A stretch of DNA of 64,000 nt from Andrena cerasifolii (GCF_050908995.1 NC_135130.1:6441001-6505000); one strand, 5' to 3'; positions 1 to 12,625 are shown, counted from the first letter of the stretch. Program-made: numbers and translations. The notes: generated from the sequence alone by a model not told the origin.

Positions 1-1041
1 AATAGTTGTGATTTACCATCTAATTCAAGTGGCATTTAAAATAATTACAGTTTCGTGCCGCATTTCCTCTGAAAGCAGCTTTACCCTCAACTTTCCTTCC
101 ACGCATTTCTCTAAAATCATAAGACTATGTCGCGTGCCCATTTACCACCGAGCCCCTCAATTCCTGGCAGTCGCGACGCCCCTCGCAAATAATACATAAC
201 CGAATAAACATTCGCGCCACTCGCCATTTCATTTCAGCGTGAACGTTGCCTCACATAGAAACTCCATTATCCGCAATAGTGATTACAAAATCCCGAAACC
301 TGCGCGACAGTGTTTCAACTCGTACGTACACTATACACCGTGTCCACACGCGTTCACGTGTGGGCGGAAGACATCGATTACGCTTACGGCTAGAGCAAGA
401 ATATTGTCACGTTTACTGCGCGCTAAATAGTCCTAGCTGTTGCCTAAGGAAGCCCCTGATCCATTGTCGAAAAAATCCACGAAAACGAAGACATCAACCC
501 GAGGCGGGCGCGGGGAGGGTCGGGGTGTAGTTCCATCAAAGCCAGATATGCTCGCGAAATAGATTTCTTTCCTCTACGGATTCTCTCTCTCCCTTTCTCT
601 CTTTCTCTCTTTCTCTCCCTCTCTTTCTCGCCTTAAATAGATCCTTTAGCTAGATATGTGAGTTCTGGTTGAATATAAATATACAATCTCGAAATGTTTG
701 AACATTCTGTGTAGCTTCCGATCAAACGAACTGCCTACTCGAGAAAGAATGGCCGCGCCCCACCCTAAAGCGGCGGCACGTGACCAGAATTTTGTACGGT
801 TAACGTTGGAACTCGGAGAACAGCGGAGAATACCTGTTCGCGTTCGAGGAGCCACCGGACCGCAGGCGGATCCTCGCAGCGTTTAATTCGGAATACATAG
901 ACAGGCGCGATAAGATTCAACCCCTAACGAGCTCACCTATAAATCGTTCAGGCCTGAAAGTCAAGCGACCGAATCTGCGATCCGATGGCCCCCCTGAATC
1001 GTCGAGGAGAAATGAGAAGAGGGTGAACCAAGCTAGATGGT
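1..1041. other. Region downstream of VGAT, no recognised gene
   Basis: I see no credible coding region here. The stretch just left of the VGAT stop probably holds the VGAT 3' untranslated region, since that gene runs on the minus strand. A pyrimidine-rich simple repeat of CTCT type lies at about 583-632. Short open frames in this stretch lack any family resemblance and I do not call them. Confidence 0.5.
583..632. repeat. CT-rich microsatellite
   Basis: The plus strand is an almost uninterrupted C/T tract of TCTC and TTTC units. It is a simple sequence repeat with no other signal. Confidence 0.85.
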
Positions 1042-4000
1042 TTAAAAGGGTAGGCCGATCTCGAAGGCGTTGATCAGCGCGCTGCCCGAGTCGTACACCC
1101 CGATCACGCCGAACAGAACGCCCAGGAATATTACGAAGCAGTCGTAGGCGACCGCGCTCCACTCCATGGAGTTTCTCTTGAGCTTGAGGTGGAAGTAGCA
1201 GGGCCATATGAAGGACAGCATCGTGCCGGTGAAGGAGCCGATGAAGCCCATGAGGATGCTGAAGTGGGGGATGAAGATGGCCATGAGGATGGTGAAGACG
1301 ATCACGCCGACCCGCCACGCCAGGCCCCAGACCTTCAGCTCCCTGTCCACGGTCCATATCGTCGGGAAGATCGTCTTCGGCCGGCCCCTGAAGAACGCCC
1401 TCTCGAGGAGCTCGCAGGCCGCGTAATAGGGCAGCGGGTAGGACAGCACCGCTTTCACCACCAGGCAGAAGTTCACCAGGCCCTTGAAGCCTGCCGAGCG
1501 GAGGTTGTTGGTAATCACCTGCTGCGTGTCGTTCTGGAACGTCAGGAAGCAGATCCAGCCGAACAGGGACTTGAAGGCCGCGGCGGCGATGTGGCTCCAG
1601 TTCAGCATCCAGTCGAACTTGGAGCGATCGATCAGGTTCCCCTCCAGGGTTGGCAGGAATATCTGCGAGGTGTAGCTGAAGACTATCACGCCCAGGGAGA
1701 TCGGGAAGGTCTCGATGTCGATGGTCCATTTCACCTTGGACCAGCCCCAGTCGCCGATCTCCAGGATGCAGTAGCCGACGATGATGGCGTTTATGAACAG
1801 GTGGGACATGGTGCACCAGAAGCTCAGCACGGAGACGTGCTGCAGGGACTTCAGGAAGCCGAGGGGAAGCAGGAATATGCCGACCAGCATCATCCAGCTT
1901 CTGGTATCGATCGCGCCCTCGGGGAACGAGCCTATCATCAGGTCCCCGCAGACGACTACGTAGAGGATGCAGGTCATGAGCAGCTCGATGATCTGCGCGA
2001 TGTTCACCGTCCGGGCGCCCCACGTAGGCCCGAAGCATTCCTTGGCGATGGCCACGTACGAGTCCCGCACGCGGACGCGCTGCCCGGTCACCGTGTCCAG
2101 CTCGTAGAGGCACTCGACGAGGATCTTGCCGGTGTAGCAGCAGATGTGAGCTATACCGACCATGGCGGCGATCGCCCAATAACCGCCGCGCAGAACGGCG
2201 AACGGCAGCGAGACGATGAACATGCCCTGCAAATATGCTGAATTAAAATCGAGGAACGGGTGGTTGTTTCGTTGGGGTGGCTCAGAATTCAGGCATTCAA
2301 CACGAGATGGGGTAACGAAATTCAGTTAGGTGAAGATTCATTTTTTTTTTTTCAATGTGGGTTAGTAGGTGGGTTCTCAATGCCTCGATGAAGACACCAC
2401 TTCATTGATCGATGATTTGGGTGACACTGTTTGGGGCGGTGGCGCACTCAGGCTTTAATTTTTGGGGGTGCCGAGTTGAAGGGATAAAAATATTTTTAAC
2501 GCAAATTCAGTCAAATTCATTAGGTGATTAGAGAACTCTGTTTTGGAGAATAATGTCCAGTTTTCTTTTCTTCTTAGGAATTGGAGGGAGCCCAATTGAA
2601 GGGGTAGAAATATGTTTAATGCAAATTGAGTAATATTCATTAGGTGATTATAGACATTTATTTTGGAGAATAAAATTCAGTTTTCTTTTATTTTCACGAA
2701 GCCTCTTCTTTGGGCGTGTCAGGGCCCCTAGGCCCATCATAGCCGATTTTAAAAATATAAATTTTTCGCAAAATGGCGGCCATTTGAATACAGAAGTGTG
2801 ATTTTGCAGTAAAAATCATCCTTTTTGATTTATAAAAAAGGAACTGACGTTTAAAAAAAATCCTAGGCACGAGAAAACTTAATAAACCACTATCAAAAAC
2901 CTCTGTTCCGAATTTCAACTGAATCGGTCCACTAGTTCTCGAGAAATATTGGTTACAATTTTTTAAAATACTATTTTAAGAAAAACGCCATTACATATTC
3001 AATCTTCTTAGTTTTCGAATTAAATTCACTCAATCTGTAGATTAAAGTGTGTATTTAAGATGCATATAAAGATTTTTAAATTGAACAATATTTTCAATGA
3101 AAAAAAATGGTGTAAATTCACCCTGTTTTTTCTACTTCTAGATGTATGTAGCCCCTTAATAAATTTTAGATATGTAGTTTCTGCATGGCCTGGGTTAGGG
3201 TGATTATGAATTTATTCATATCTCCAAATTTAATCAAGCCATTCCAAGAATTAGAACTCACAACATTTTAGATTATTAAACTACTTTTATTTTGATGTTA
3301 GATAGTATTTAAGTTATGTTTCTTTTTGCGATTACTTTAATTTGTGTTAGTGATGTGGAAATTAATTAAGTTGTCAGAAATACTTTTCCTTTTTTCTCTC
3401 TCTTTTCAGGAGAGTCTTTATTAATTCATATATTAATTCCTAGAATTAATTGTAATAGGAAACACCAGATAAGTTCTTACCTACAATTCTAAAGCACCCT
3501 ATAGAAAGAGGGATATTGTATTAAACATACCTGAATGGCATTTGTAACGTTCCAAGCAGCTTGCCATTCGTTAATTTTCACCCCTGATCCAAATTCGCCG
3601 CCACCCTCGTCGTACTCGCTAAATTCGCCGCTGCTAACACTTCCTGTTCTAACTTTGTCCCTGTAAAATCAAATTTCATAAGTTAACGAAAATATAATAC
3701 TCCACAAGTGGTTAAAAATTATAATTCAATACGACAAAAAAAAACGACGAGTACTATCGTATAATCTCAAATTTATTTTAAAAAATTTTGCGCCTTTCTA
3801 TTCTGTGTTGTTGGCCTTTTTGAAAATTTTCTCTAGAACAAGTAGAATTCGGGGAATATTTTTATAGCATGTTGAATTTCCAAAACGTTTAAATAAGAAT
3901 TGTTAGTGGAAGAGTGGAATACTTTATTAAGCAAGGGGGTGAGAAAAATATATTCAAATGTTAAATGTATAATTATTATCAATTATGACCTATACAACGA

Positions 4001-6721
4001 TTTAAAACTTTTCCTCGTGACATATACTGTGTCCGTTTTAATTGGAAACGATGGAACATCTTGTAAGGGACTGAAGGTATTAAAAATAGGTAGTTTCTCT
4101 GCAGCTGGAAAAATGGGAGAAATTTCAAGTTTCTACTCAATTTCTACTTAATTTTTTTAAATGGAACGTTATATTTTTTTTTATTATTTATAATATGATG
4201 ACTTTTGTTGGGACGAATTCAACGACTTCCAACACCTAGTCATTCAGTTTTATTGGAGGTCATAAAATCGCAAGGAAAGTCATAATGTCAAACAACTTTT
4301 GTAAGAACAATTTTTTAATACCTTCAGCACCCTTACGTGATATTCCACCGTTTCCAATTAAAGCGGACAATTCCTCTTCTTTTTTGTAAATTAGAACACT
4401 AATAAATAACAATTTCTTACAGCCCCCCTGGTATGAATGATTAATAACAAGGGAAATAAATTAAAGTTATGAGAATGTCCGGCCACGTTGTTATAGTACG
4501 ACACGTATTCCTGATAAAGTAACCTGGCCAGTAGACGGAACAATTGATAATGGAAGAGGAATGTATAAACAGATGCAGGTGGTATAAAGCAAGATTGGAA
4601 TTCTAAACAGGATGAAAAATCCAATAATTATAAACGTGGGTAATGAGCACACTTAATAAGTGAATTACAACTTAGCGCATGCAATAGTTACGACATTAAA
4701 ACACCAATTACAGCAAACTTGAAATTATATCTTACAAGGGAACATTCCGGACCTGAAAATTCGAAAAGTTCTGAAACTTTGCGAATATGTAGGGAATTTT
4801 CTCCTGATTACAACGGAATTTTTGTTTGCTGCTCAAATTCACTCTAAAGGGGTGCAATTGACCCTTGAAAATCCGGTTATTTTCCGGTTTCGTGTTATAA
4901 CTCGTGAACTGCAAAACAATTTTTTTTTTATCAAATGATAGATCTAATTGAAAGAAGTAACTTATGTCTTGGAACTTTTTTTCTATCTCTTACAGTTCGG
5001 GAGTTATAACACAAAATCGAAAAAAGTCGATTTTTCAGGGGTTAATTTCACCCCCTTCGAGTGAATTTGGGCAGCAAACAAAAATTGCGTTGTAATCAGG
5101 AGGAAATATCCTACATTTTCACAAGGTTTCAGAATTTTTTGAATTTTCGGGTTCGGGATCTTCCCTTGTTAGATTCAAAAATCTGTTAAAAGATCGTAAG
5201 ATACTCCCTGAATTAAAACAAAAAAAAAAATATGAAAAATTTAGGCACTCATATCTTAGATGTTTTGGAACTAACCGAGCCATTCCTGAATTAGAGCACA
5301 CAGATTTTGAGCCACTTTAAATTGCCAACACACAGCTACTCATACTGCTAAGAAATTACAGAGACAAAAATTGCTCGACACCCAGAATGAATATTACAAT
5401 AATTGAAGAGCCCTTGTAGGAAACACTGTTAGTTCCAAAAATCAAATTCTATATTATAGTATTAATATTGGCACGTAGAACGTTTTCCGAATAAAATAAA
5501 TAATTAATTTTGGCACTTGCAGTGTTTTCTGCAAGGACTCTTCAATTATGTTTCCACTTTCCTGTTTCTTTATTTAAATATGAAAGTACCAGGCGAATTT
5601 TAAAAAGTATTAACTCAGTTTCCAACGTTTCTCTTCTTTTTTCGAGCATTAGCTAAGCATCAACAGTCAATCAGTGAACTAAATTTAAAGCAAATGGTCG
5701 CTAATTTTACTCCCAATAATCAGTGGCGGATTTAAGGAAAAAGGCCCAAATGGCAAACGTTCTGAGGGGCCCATTTTTTCGTGCAAATGAGGAGATAGTT
5801 CACTGCAAGTGTAGTAGTACAGAAAAAAAATAGTGTTTGGATAAACTAATAATTTTTTTTTGTAGATGGGGCCTTGGGGGGCCCAATCGTATAATTTATG
5901 CTTCATGAATTCAGCAAATCCGTGAATGCTAAGTATATTAATAATAAACTGTATTTATTAGTTTCATTGATTCATTTACTTATTAATAAAAAAATATTAC
6001 TATACATAGGAGTAACAGAAAGTGCAGCCAGTACATTTTTCAGCTTCGTTTAAGTATATTAATTTTCTCTTAATTTTTTAATATAATAAAAAAAATTAAT
6101 ATAACAAAAAATTAAGAGAATATACCAGCCAGTACATTGTTCAGCTCAAAACCAATTCCCTTTTTTGAACAAGACCCCAACCAGATACTAAAAGGATGAA
6201 AATCACAATAGTAAAGATCGAACTCATTTCATGGTACATTTATCTTCCTAATAAAATTCAAACAAAACTATACAAAGTCTCTTGAAACAACCAAAAAAAA
6301 AAGAAACTAGAGACCACCCCTATAGATCCATTAAAATAGTAAATGTCGCCCCCGATGTCACGCAAAGAAAGAAACACCGATCTCAATATTGTCCTTTCAG
6401 ATTGCTTGCCACGCATGGTGGCGTATTAATTTACCCGGTTCGTTGGTAGCTGAAAGAGTCCTCGGCGACGGCTACGTTGTTCTGGTCCCGATAAGCCTGA
6501 TCTCCGTTCATGGTCATCATCTCCGTATTGTCGCGACCCTCTTCGAAGGACTTGAACTGCCCTTGGCCACTTTGCCCCGGAGCCTGTCGTTGATCTGCAC
6601 CACCCCCGCGAACGAGCTCCACGCAGGGGCTGTTCTCTGGCCACTTGGCCTTCAATGTTTCCCAAGCAACGTTCATTGTCGCGCCAAGAGATGGTATGTA
6701 GAATCCACGGAAATTTGCCAT
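1042..6721 (-). CDS. VGAT: Vesicular inhibitory amino acid transporter (VGAT, SLC32 family)
   Basis: This transporter loads GABA and glycine into synaptic vesicles in exchange for protons. Three coding exons on the minus strand join in phase: 6435-6721 (starts at ATG 6721), 3531-3660 and 1042-2226, giving 533 aa with a TAA stop. Exon 1 is a hydrophilic, Gln- and Asp-rich cytosolic tail. Exon 2 ends with EWQAAWNVTNAIQ and exon 3 continues GMFIVSLPFAV, the hallmark entry to the first membrane helix of the Aa_trans fold. Exon 3 carries about ten hydrophobic helices, including the segments LLMTCILYVVVCGDL and VGVIVFTILMAIFI. The length is close to the insect family norm. Exon 3 is strikingly GC-rich, with G/C at most third positions, while both introns are AT-rich and full of repeats. 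An untranslated first exon may lie further upstream, because an acceptor-like site sits just before the ATG. Function is inferred from family membership. Confidence 0.92.
2461..2700. repeat. Two tandem 120-bp repeat units in VGAT intron 2
   Basis: A unit starting near 2478 recurs near 2598. Both copies share a GAAGGG start, the block ATTCATTAGGTGATTA, the block TTTTGGAGAATAA and an end in CAGTTTTCTTTT. The period is 120 bp, with perhaps 80 percent identity by eye. I do not recognise the family. Confidence 0.75.
2690..3155. mobile_element. Decayed TTAA-type foldback remnant in VGAT intron 2
   Basis: The stretch holds an AAAATGGCGGC core at about 2771 and ends with CCCC followed by TTAA at 3156-3159. 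This matches the right ends of the TTAA-flanked elements at 38445-39098 and 50312-50857, which also carry a similar core. I could not fix the left end, so the boundary there is approximate. Confidence 0.4.
4737..5166. mobile_element. 430-bp palindromic repeat, family A copy 1 (VGAT intron 1)
   Basis: The left arm (AAGGGAACATTCC, then GAAAATTCG, TGATTACAACG, TTTGTTTGCTGC, CAAATTCACT, TGTTATAACTC) is mirrored by the reverse complement of the right arm, which ends in CGGGATCTTCCCTT. Each arm is about 190 bp around a short centre. The same palindrome recurs at 7584-7946 and 51331-51700. No coding capacity is visible, so it is presumably a non-autonomous DNA element. I could not confirm a target duplication. 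Confidence 0.8.
5700..5890. repeat. Family B repeat unit in VGAT intron 1
   Basis: It begins GTGGCGGATTTAAGGAAAA, continues GAGGGGCCCATTTTTTC and GTGTAGTAGTACAG, and ends in a GGGGCCTTGGGGGGCCC run. The same unit is seen at 42255-42420 and as a tandem array at 63470-64000. It is a dispersed repeat that can amplify in tandem. Family unknown. Confidence 0.75.
6056..6124. repeat. AT-rich hairpin with flanking short duplication
   Basis: The block TATTAATTTTCTCTTAATT is mirrored by AATTAAGAGAATATA about 50 bp later. The short sequence CAGCCAGTACATT occurs on both sides (about 6022 and 6125), which suggests a small insertion flanked by a duplication. Confidence 0.5.
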
Positions 6722-7211
6722 TTTCTATTCGCTGCCTCTGCAAGTGTACATGTTGCTTCTTGATAATCAGGGTGGGGGGACTCGATGCGTGGCAAGCGCA
6801 CACCTCCGAAATCGCAATTACGTAATTATTTTAATTTTTTCCATTATTCGTCTGAGCACTGGTAAAGGAAAGGGGGCATTTGCTCAGAAGAATATTGACA
6901 TCTTAAAGGGGAGAGAGAGAGAGTGAAACGATTTTTTATATTGTACTCTGCGATCGAAAGGGATGAAAGTGGCTTAGAGCAGAAATATTAAATGTCCACT
7001 TTTTGTGAAATTTCAGCTTTTATGTGCAACAATTAATAGTTCTTGACTGTTTCTTTATTCTGTACAAAAATTACAATTGTGCCGGTTAGTACGAAAGTGG
7101 TGCAAGTTGTATATTTCTTGTTTCGAGATATCTGGACTTGAATTTTTTTTTTTCATTTTTTAAGAAAATGTTTCACAACATGCATATGCTATTCTGATGT
7201 GGAATTTATCT

Positions 7212-7345
7212 ATCACTAGCTTTACTACTCGGCTTCGCCCGAAATTTAGATTCTGATTTTATAAAAAAAAATAAATAAATTTATCGTTCGAAAGTTTTTA
7301 GGCGACAGACGAACACACAAACACTTTCTGCTTTATATGTTAAGA
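7212..7345 (+). mobile_element. Short LINE-like 3' end (RTE style)
   Basis: The block ACTACTCGGCTTCGCCCG is followed by an A-rich stretch and then GACAGACGAACACACAAAC with a following ACTTTCTGCTTTATAT. Such tails are typical of RTE-class non-LTR elements. A sibling fragment starting TTTACTACTCGGTTTCGCCC is at 55275-55335. No reverse transcriptase is present here. The class is inferred from memory of the tail motif. Confidence 0.45.
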
Positions 7346-7583
7346 TCGTAAAATTTTTATGAGTAACTTCTACCAAAATGTGCTTTTTAATCTTTTGGAT
7401 GTCTCCAAAATTTCAAAAAAAAATTTCGAACAAAAGCAACTTTTACTTTCAAATACTTCGCCCCTAACGACTTTACCATTTTTATTTTGAAATACTTTGC
7501 CCCGAACGACTTTACCATTTTTAGTAGTATATTCTTTACCTCTATTTCTCCTAAATTTTCTCATATTTTCAGCATAATTAATA

Positions 7584-7946
7584 AGGGGAGGATCCCGAAG
7601 CCGAAAATTCCAAAAATTCTGAAACTTTGTGAAAATGTAGGGGATTTCCTCCTGATTACAACGCAATTTTTGTTTGCTGCCCAAATTCACTAGAACGGGG
7701 TGAAATCAACCCCTGAAAATTCGGCTATTTTTCGATTTTGTGTTATAACTTCCGAACTGTTAGAGATAGAAAAAAAGTTCCAAGACAGAAGTTACTTTTT
7801 TCAATTAGATCTAGCATTTGGTAAGAAAATTATTTTACAGTTTGCGAGTTATAGCACAAATTCGGAAAATAACCGGATTTTCAGGGGGTTAATTTCACCC
7901 CCTTCTAGTGAATTTGGGCAGCAAAGAAAAATTGCGTTCAATCTAA
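7584..7946. mobile_element. Palindromic repeat, family A copy 2
   Basis: It has the same internal order of blocks as 4737-5166 (GATCCCGAAGCCGAAAATTC, TGATTACAACGCAATTTTTG, then the mirrored arm ending near TTGGGCAGCAAAGAAAAATTG). The right end is truncated, because the terminal GGGATCTTCCCTT block is missing. Confidence 0.75.
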
Positions 7947-9504
7947 CATAAAATAAGAGAAATCTGAATTTTCTTGGTTTTAGACTTACACCACTTTCAA
8001 AATCACCGGCACATTTATATCTACTTCATAAATTCGTGAAAAATAATATTTTTATTCACCGAATCAATTTTTACGTTAAACCTGTTTCTTTTCTCGAAAA
8101 CGGTAAAAACAGGCGTACCTGTAATATTTCTGCACTAAGCCATCACTTATATAATAAAAAGATCTGATAATGTTTGCACGTCTAGTCGAACTTCCCCAGA
8201 AAGGGAGCCCAGGCGCAGCACGTGAAAATTTAATTATGTAAACATTTTCAGGCACTCCTCTTTTCAAGCCCAATCAAAATCGTGAGAATAATTTGCAAGC
8301 CTGCAGAACTCGACGTCGAAAGGACCATCGACTATCAACCGTGGCGGATGAGTAACGCTACGCGGTGCAATACGATATCCGTAGCCATTTATCGGTACGC
8401 TGAATCTTTTAAATCATATTTCCGTCCCGGCATAAACAAAATTATAAAAGGCAGATAGAAGAAACTGATTCCAGTGTGAGTCTCTCTCAGTAACCCACAC
8501 GCGTTATCGCGAGACTGCGAAAGCTATTTAATTACACTTTACAATAAATAATAAAATAAACAAAAAAAGCTTGAAAAACCTCTATTTCGCTTGCCTCCGA
8601 AGCAACAGAAATTCTCGAAAGCACAGTCAGACCCTGTGCGGGCCATTCTGATTAGATAAAAAAGAAAGGGTTGTAGAATTCTACTAAAAAAAAATATATA
8701 TATATTTAATAAAAAAGATTCTATTAAAAAACAACTGCGATATTCAACAAAGCAACTTGCAAAGCTTCTACCTGTTTATAGTCTTCTGCAATAACTTTCA
8801 CTACCACCCGAGGATGTCACGTACCCAGAATCTCCCCCCCCCCCCTCGCGAAGGGGTTCCGCATCTGGTTTTGGAATTTCGGTAGGATCTCCTTTTTCGC
8901 TTCACTTACCAAAACGCGAACAGAATTCGTCCCCCCGATCGAAACTTTACTGTTCTTGAAGCACACGGCGATGGGGCGCAACCTCTTCCAGCGCCGTTCT
9001 TTTTTTTCGACCAGGCGGAGTCGCAGGCTAAACTAAAAAAAAAAAGGATCGCAGCAGGCCCGGTGAACGGAAATACTTGGAAATTAAAGGGTCGAGACCG
9101 TCTAACTACGTGGGCTACGACACCGCATGGTCGTCTACGGTCTACCGCGATCGTCGAGTCCCTAATCGCGAGCCCTTAATCGCGACATAGACTAAGGGGT
9201 TGCCGTGTCCGGGGGTCGGGAGATCGGAGGAGAATATGGCCAGCATCCCTGGAACGCGCAAGCCTCGATCGATGCCGGCCAAGAGACATCTCTCGACGTG
9301 CCAGTACTGTAGGCGAGGCTCGGATCTCCCTACATCCGAATCCAGGGGAAGAAGATTGCGAGCCTGGCAACCAGAGCTCGGGATTAAATTCTAGGACCAC
9401 GATGTTACCACTTGCCACCTAAATGGGGGATGAAAAATTGGGTGAAATGATGTTTAAGATTGATGAAGTGAATTATAAAAGTTGGATTTGTTGGTACAAT
9501 TTGA

Positions 9505-10478
9505 GGGGTCTCCCTAGTTCGACGCTCTGAAGATAAGGCAATTTTAGGGAATTTTTTAAACGAAAAATATTCAGTATTGTAATTCCAAATTTTTTACGTT
9601 TATTGAGAGGGGAATCCTAGTCTTTGGGCTAAATGCATAGCAAAATTTGGAGATTTTTTTTTAAGAATCCAGCGATTCGATTCATCTGAAATTTGGACCA
9701 TGTTTTGATGCATCTTTGAAGAAGCTGCAGGTTTTTTTTTATTAATTTTTAACCATGAATATAGTAGCTATGCAGCGGACGACGAGTTTTGCGCGGCGTG
9801 ATGCATAACTCCTATATTTATTATTAAAAAGGAATAAAAAAAAAACTGCGGGTTCTTCAAGGATGCATACAAACATGGTCCAAATTTCAGATGAATCGAA
9901 ATGCTAGTTTCTTAAAAAAAAAATCCCAAATTCTGCTATGTTTTTAGCCCATAATATGGGATTCCCCCTTTAATTGACAGTCGAAGAATGTGCTCGATTT
10001 TTTTTAGGCATTAGGGATAATTTTGTTGAAAGTACAGTGGTAGTAGGAGGGTTTGGAAAAAAATGTTTGTTGCTAGCGAACATGATTGTGGCTGTCGTAA
10101 TAATTTGAAGGAAAAAACGCAAAAATGTTCTTAATTTAGATGAGTGTGGCTATCGCGTGGACTAGAATGAAAAGATATATATTGAAAAAGCATTTCCGAT
10201 GAAAATTTTCGTTCTTCGGAGAAGAATTTGTTAGTCTTCTGTGTTGCAAAAATAATGACTTCATTCGCCAGCAAGAAACTTTTTTTCAAACCTTCATTAC
10301 AATATACCACTATAACTTTCAACAAAATTATTATTATTGCATAAATAAATTTGAGCACATTCTTCGAATGTCAATTAATAAACGTACGAAGTTTGGAATT
10401 ATAATACTCAATACTTTTCTTTTAAGAAATTCCCCAAGATTGCCTTATTTTCAGAGCGTCAAACTAGGGGAAACCCCC
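9505..10478. mobile_element. TTAA-type foldback element with a nested insertion
   Basis: The left arm begins GGGGTCTCCCTAGTTCGACG and the reverse complement of the right end reads GGGGGTTTCCCCTAGTTTGA. The arms continue to match through ATAAGGCAAT, GTACGTTTATT and AATTGAC...TCGAAGAATGTGCTC. Flanks are TTGA (9501-9504) and TAAA (10479-10482), each one base from TTAA. A second element interrupts the left arm at 9607-9969. Confidence 0.8.
9607..9969. mobile_element. Nested 363-bp palindromic element
   Basis: It starts GAGGGGAATCC and its right end, reversed, reads AGGGGGAATCCC. The arms match through TTTAGGGCTAA-like, AAATTTGG, TTCGATTCATCTGAAATTTG and ATGCATC blocks. It is flanked by TTGA (9603-9606) and TTAA (9970-9973). 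The interrupted host sequence GTTTATTAATTGAC is intact in the other arm of the host palindrome at about 10368-10381, which proves insertion into a TTAA site. Confidence 0.85.
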
Positions 10479-11920
10479 TAAATTAGTGTTCTGGGTGGTG
10501 TACCGAGTTTCGTAAAAGGAGGGAAACCTTGCTTTTTTGAATTAATGTATGGGCTGGAGAGTTACTTCGTAAAGATTTAGGTAGCTGCAGTGATGGTTTA
10601 ATAAATCGAGCAGTATTTAATATTAGATTCGAAAGGAGAGACTTCTATAGAAGTAAGGGACGATATCAACTGATAAAAACTGTTGCTGCATTCCGAGATA
10701 ACGCGCAGCGTTGAAACCTGAAACACTTAGCGGTAACGAACGCGACGCAGAAATCGACATGCGCATGCGCCGAGCATGAATGACACGAACGCGCGACTTA
10801 TAATCTACGAGGAATCAGGCTTGAAAATTATCAACGACTCGTGCTATGATGTAGATCGTAGAAATGAATTTTCTTCAGGTTTATCGATGTGAAAAAAGAA
10901 CGAATATGAGAGATTATTAATATAATGTATCGTGTTATTAAAAAATCTACTTGACAAAGTATTCGATTTGGTGGAATGTGCGAATAATTGTACAATTGAA
11001 AAAGAAAATAATACAATTATTACTTGCGACCACAATAATTTATACAGATCTTAAATTATTTATATACAGTATCAATTTACTATCGATCGACGACCACTCT
11101 TAACTTAACCGTGTGAACCAGAATCGAAACGGAGACTTATTAAAGTAGCATTTATTTAGATACTAAAATAACAAAATTCACGGATAAAAAGAACTTTAAA
11201 TCTAACGAGAAACTTTGTAATTGTAGAAAGATATTTTGAGCTAGCAATGAACGTTGTTCCTGTTATTAATTAAATTTATAATTCAGTACCTTTCATGAAT
11301 TCTTATAATAAATTATTAAATGATATCAATGAAGACCAGTATAGATTTCAATAAATAAAGAAACGAACTGGTTTATTATTTATCTTAGGTATATTACTCT
11401 TCACAGTGATCATTAATAATTGATATTATCTTTACAGTCGTTTGTGTCCCAGCGTTTGCAAAATTCAAATTATAGTTTGACACATAGGACGTAGGCGTTT
11501 CACGCATACAATACGAACGTGCCATTAGAATAATGTATTATATACAAAATAATCACTAACGATTGGATTCAGTAATTCTTGATAACAATTACAAGGCCGC
11601 GAGATCACAACGAAAAATGCTTCTCTCTCACTCTCTTGTCAACACCACAAAGATGAGAGACGTTGTAATGCTTTCTCAAATGAATTACAATATCGCGGTT
11701 CGAATAGAAGCTCCGAATTCCCTATTAGAACTTCCTACAACACAAAGCTTGAACGCGTTACTATCGTTCCGCAATGTTCCGTTGCAAGTCGCAGTGTACC
11801 TTTACTGGCGGCAACTAAAAGATTTCATCGCTAAATTAAGTCGATTTACAATTTCAGTCTTCCCCTTAAATGTATATGTATATATAATTGTCTCTTCTTC
11901 CCAAATGAACGCATATAAAG

Positions 11921-12043
11921 GCCGTCGGGCGTTTCGGCGAAGCGCGGCGAAGCGAATCGAAGAAATTAATAATTAATTGTCGCTGCGCTTCGGTTTCGTC
12001 TTCTCTCTTCGCATCGCTGCGCTTCGGCAAAATGCGCGACGGC
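11921..12043. mobile_element. Small palindromic element with GGCCGTCGC ends, copy 1
   Basis: It starts GCCGTCGGGCGTTTCGGCGA and ends with AAAATGCGCGACGGC, its inverted counterpart. Repeated GCGAAGCG blocks fill the arms. A second copy lies at 28981-29124 in a Pds5 intron. Confidence 0.7.
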
Positions 12044-12625
12044 GTTAAACCGGAAAACACGTAAATTCGAACAGTGTTATAATATTTTGTATATGCAGGA
12101 ATGACACACAGACATTATAGTAAATATAGAAACAGCAAGAATGTGAAATTTTAGAGCGAGATAGGTGAGGCCTGATAATACATCGCCGGCTTCAGGCCGA
12201 CAATATAGACAAATATTTACCTTCAAATAAATAAAGTCGTAGATCTCGAATTCTGTGCTACCTAATTGCTCGGAAAATACACGTAATACCCACAAGTTCA
12301 CATTAAATTGCACGTAGTGACAAACGGAGAAACGTAAAAGCGAATGTCACGAGATACACCGAGGTTGCTCGAAATTTTTCGATAATGTTTCACAATGTTG
12401 TACAAGTAGAACTATATATGTATATATATGTACACGTTGGTAGCATAGTGCGAGTGGTTTCATCGAATAAAATATTCCTGTTTTACAAATCTACCTACAT
12501 ATCTGTAACATAGCTAAGACATGACAGTTAAAAATCGATTCTTTTACATAAGGACATCAATTCGAACATCAATGTCCACGTGGAAATGTTGATTTGTATA
12601 CCTATGGGATGTTGGAGCAATTCAT

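Larger units (their letters stand above)
6722..12625. other. Intergenic region between VGAT and USP20/33
   Basis: No supported coding gene lies in these 5.9 kb. The left part is expected to hold VGAT 5' sequences and promoter. The right part is expected to hold the USP20/33 3' untranslated region. It also carries several repeats listed separately. A TATAAAAG at 8444-8451 has no initiator at a convincing distance and no gene after it. Confidence 0.55.

Noticed and set aside
1189..2241. Long plus-strand open frame of about 350 codons
   Set aside because: It lies exactly opposite VGAT exon 3. High GC at third positions removes stops on the other strand. The translation is His/Asp/Glu/Ala-rich with no family resemblance.
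8444..8491. TATAAAAG followed by TCAGT, like a core promoter on the plus strand
   Set aside because: The spacing (about 45 bp) is too long for a normal TATA-initiator pair and no plus-strand gene follows for 10 kb.
11563..11976. Plus-strand open frame of 137 codons
   Set aside because: It starts at TTG rather than ATG, resembles no family and runs into the GGCCGTCGC palindromic element. It is more likely USP20/33 3' sequence or intergenic DNA.
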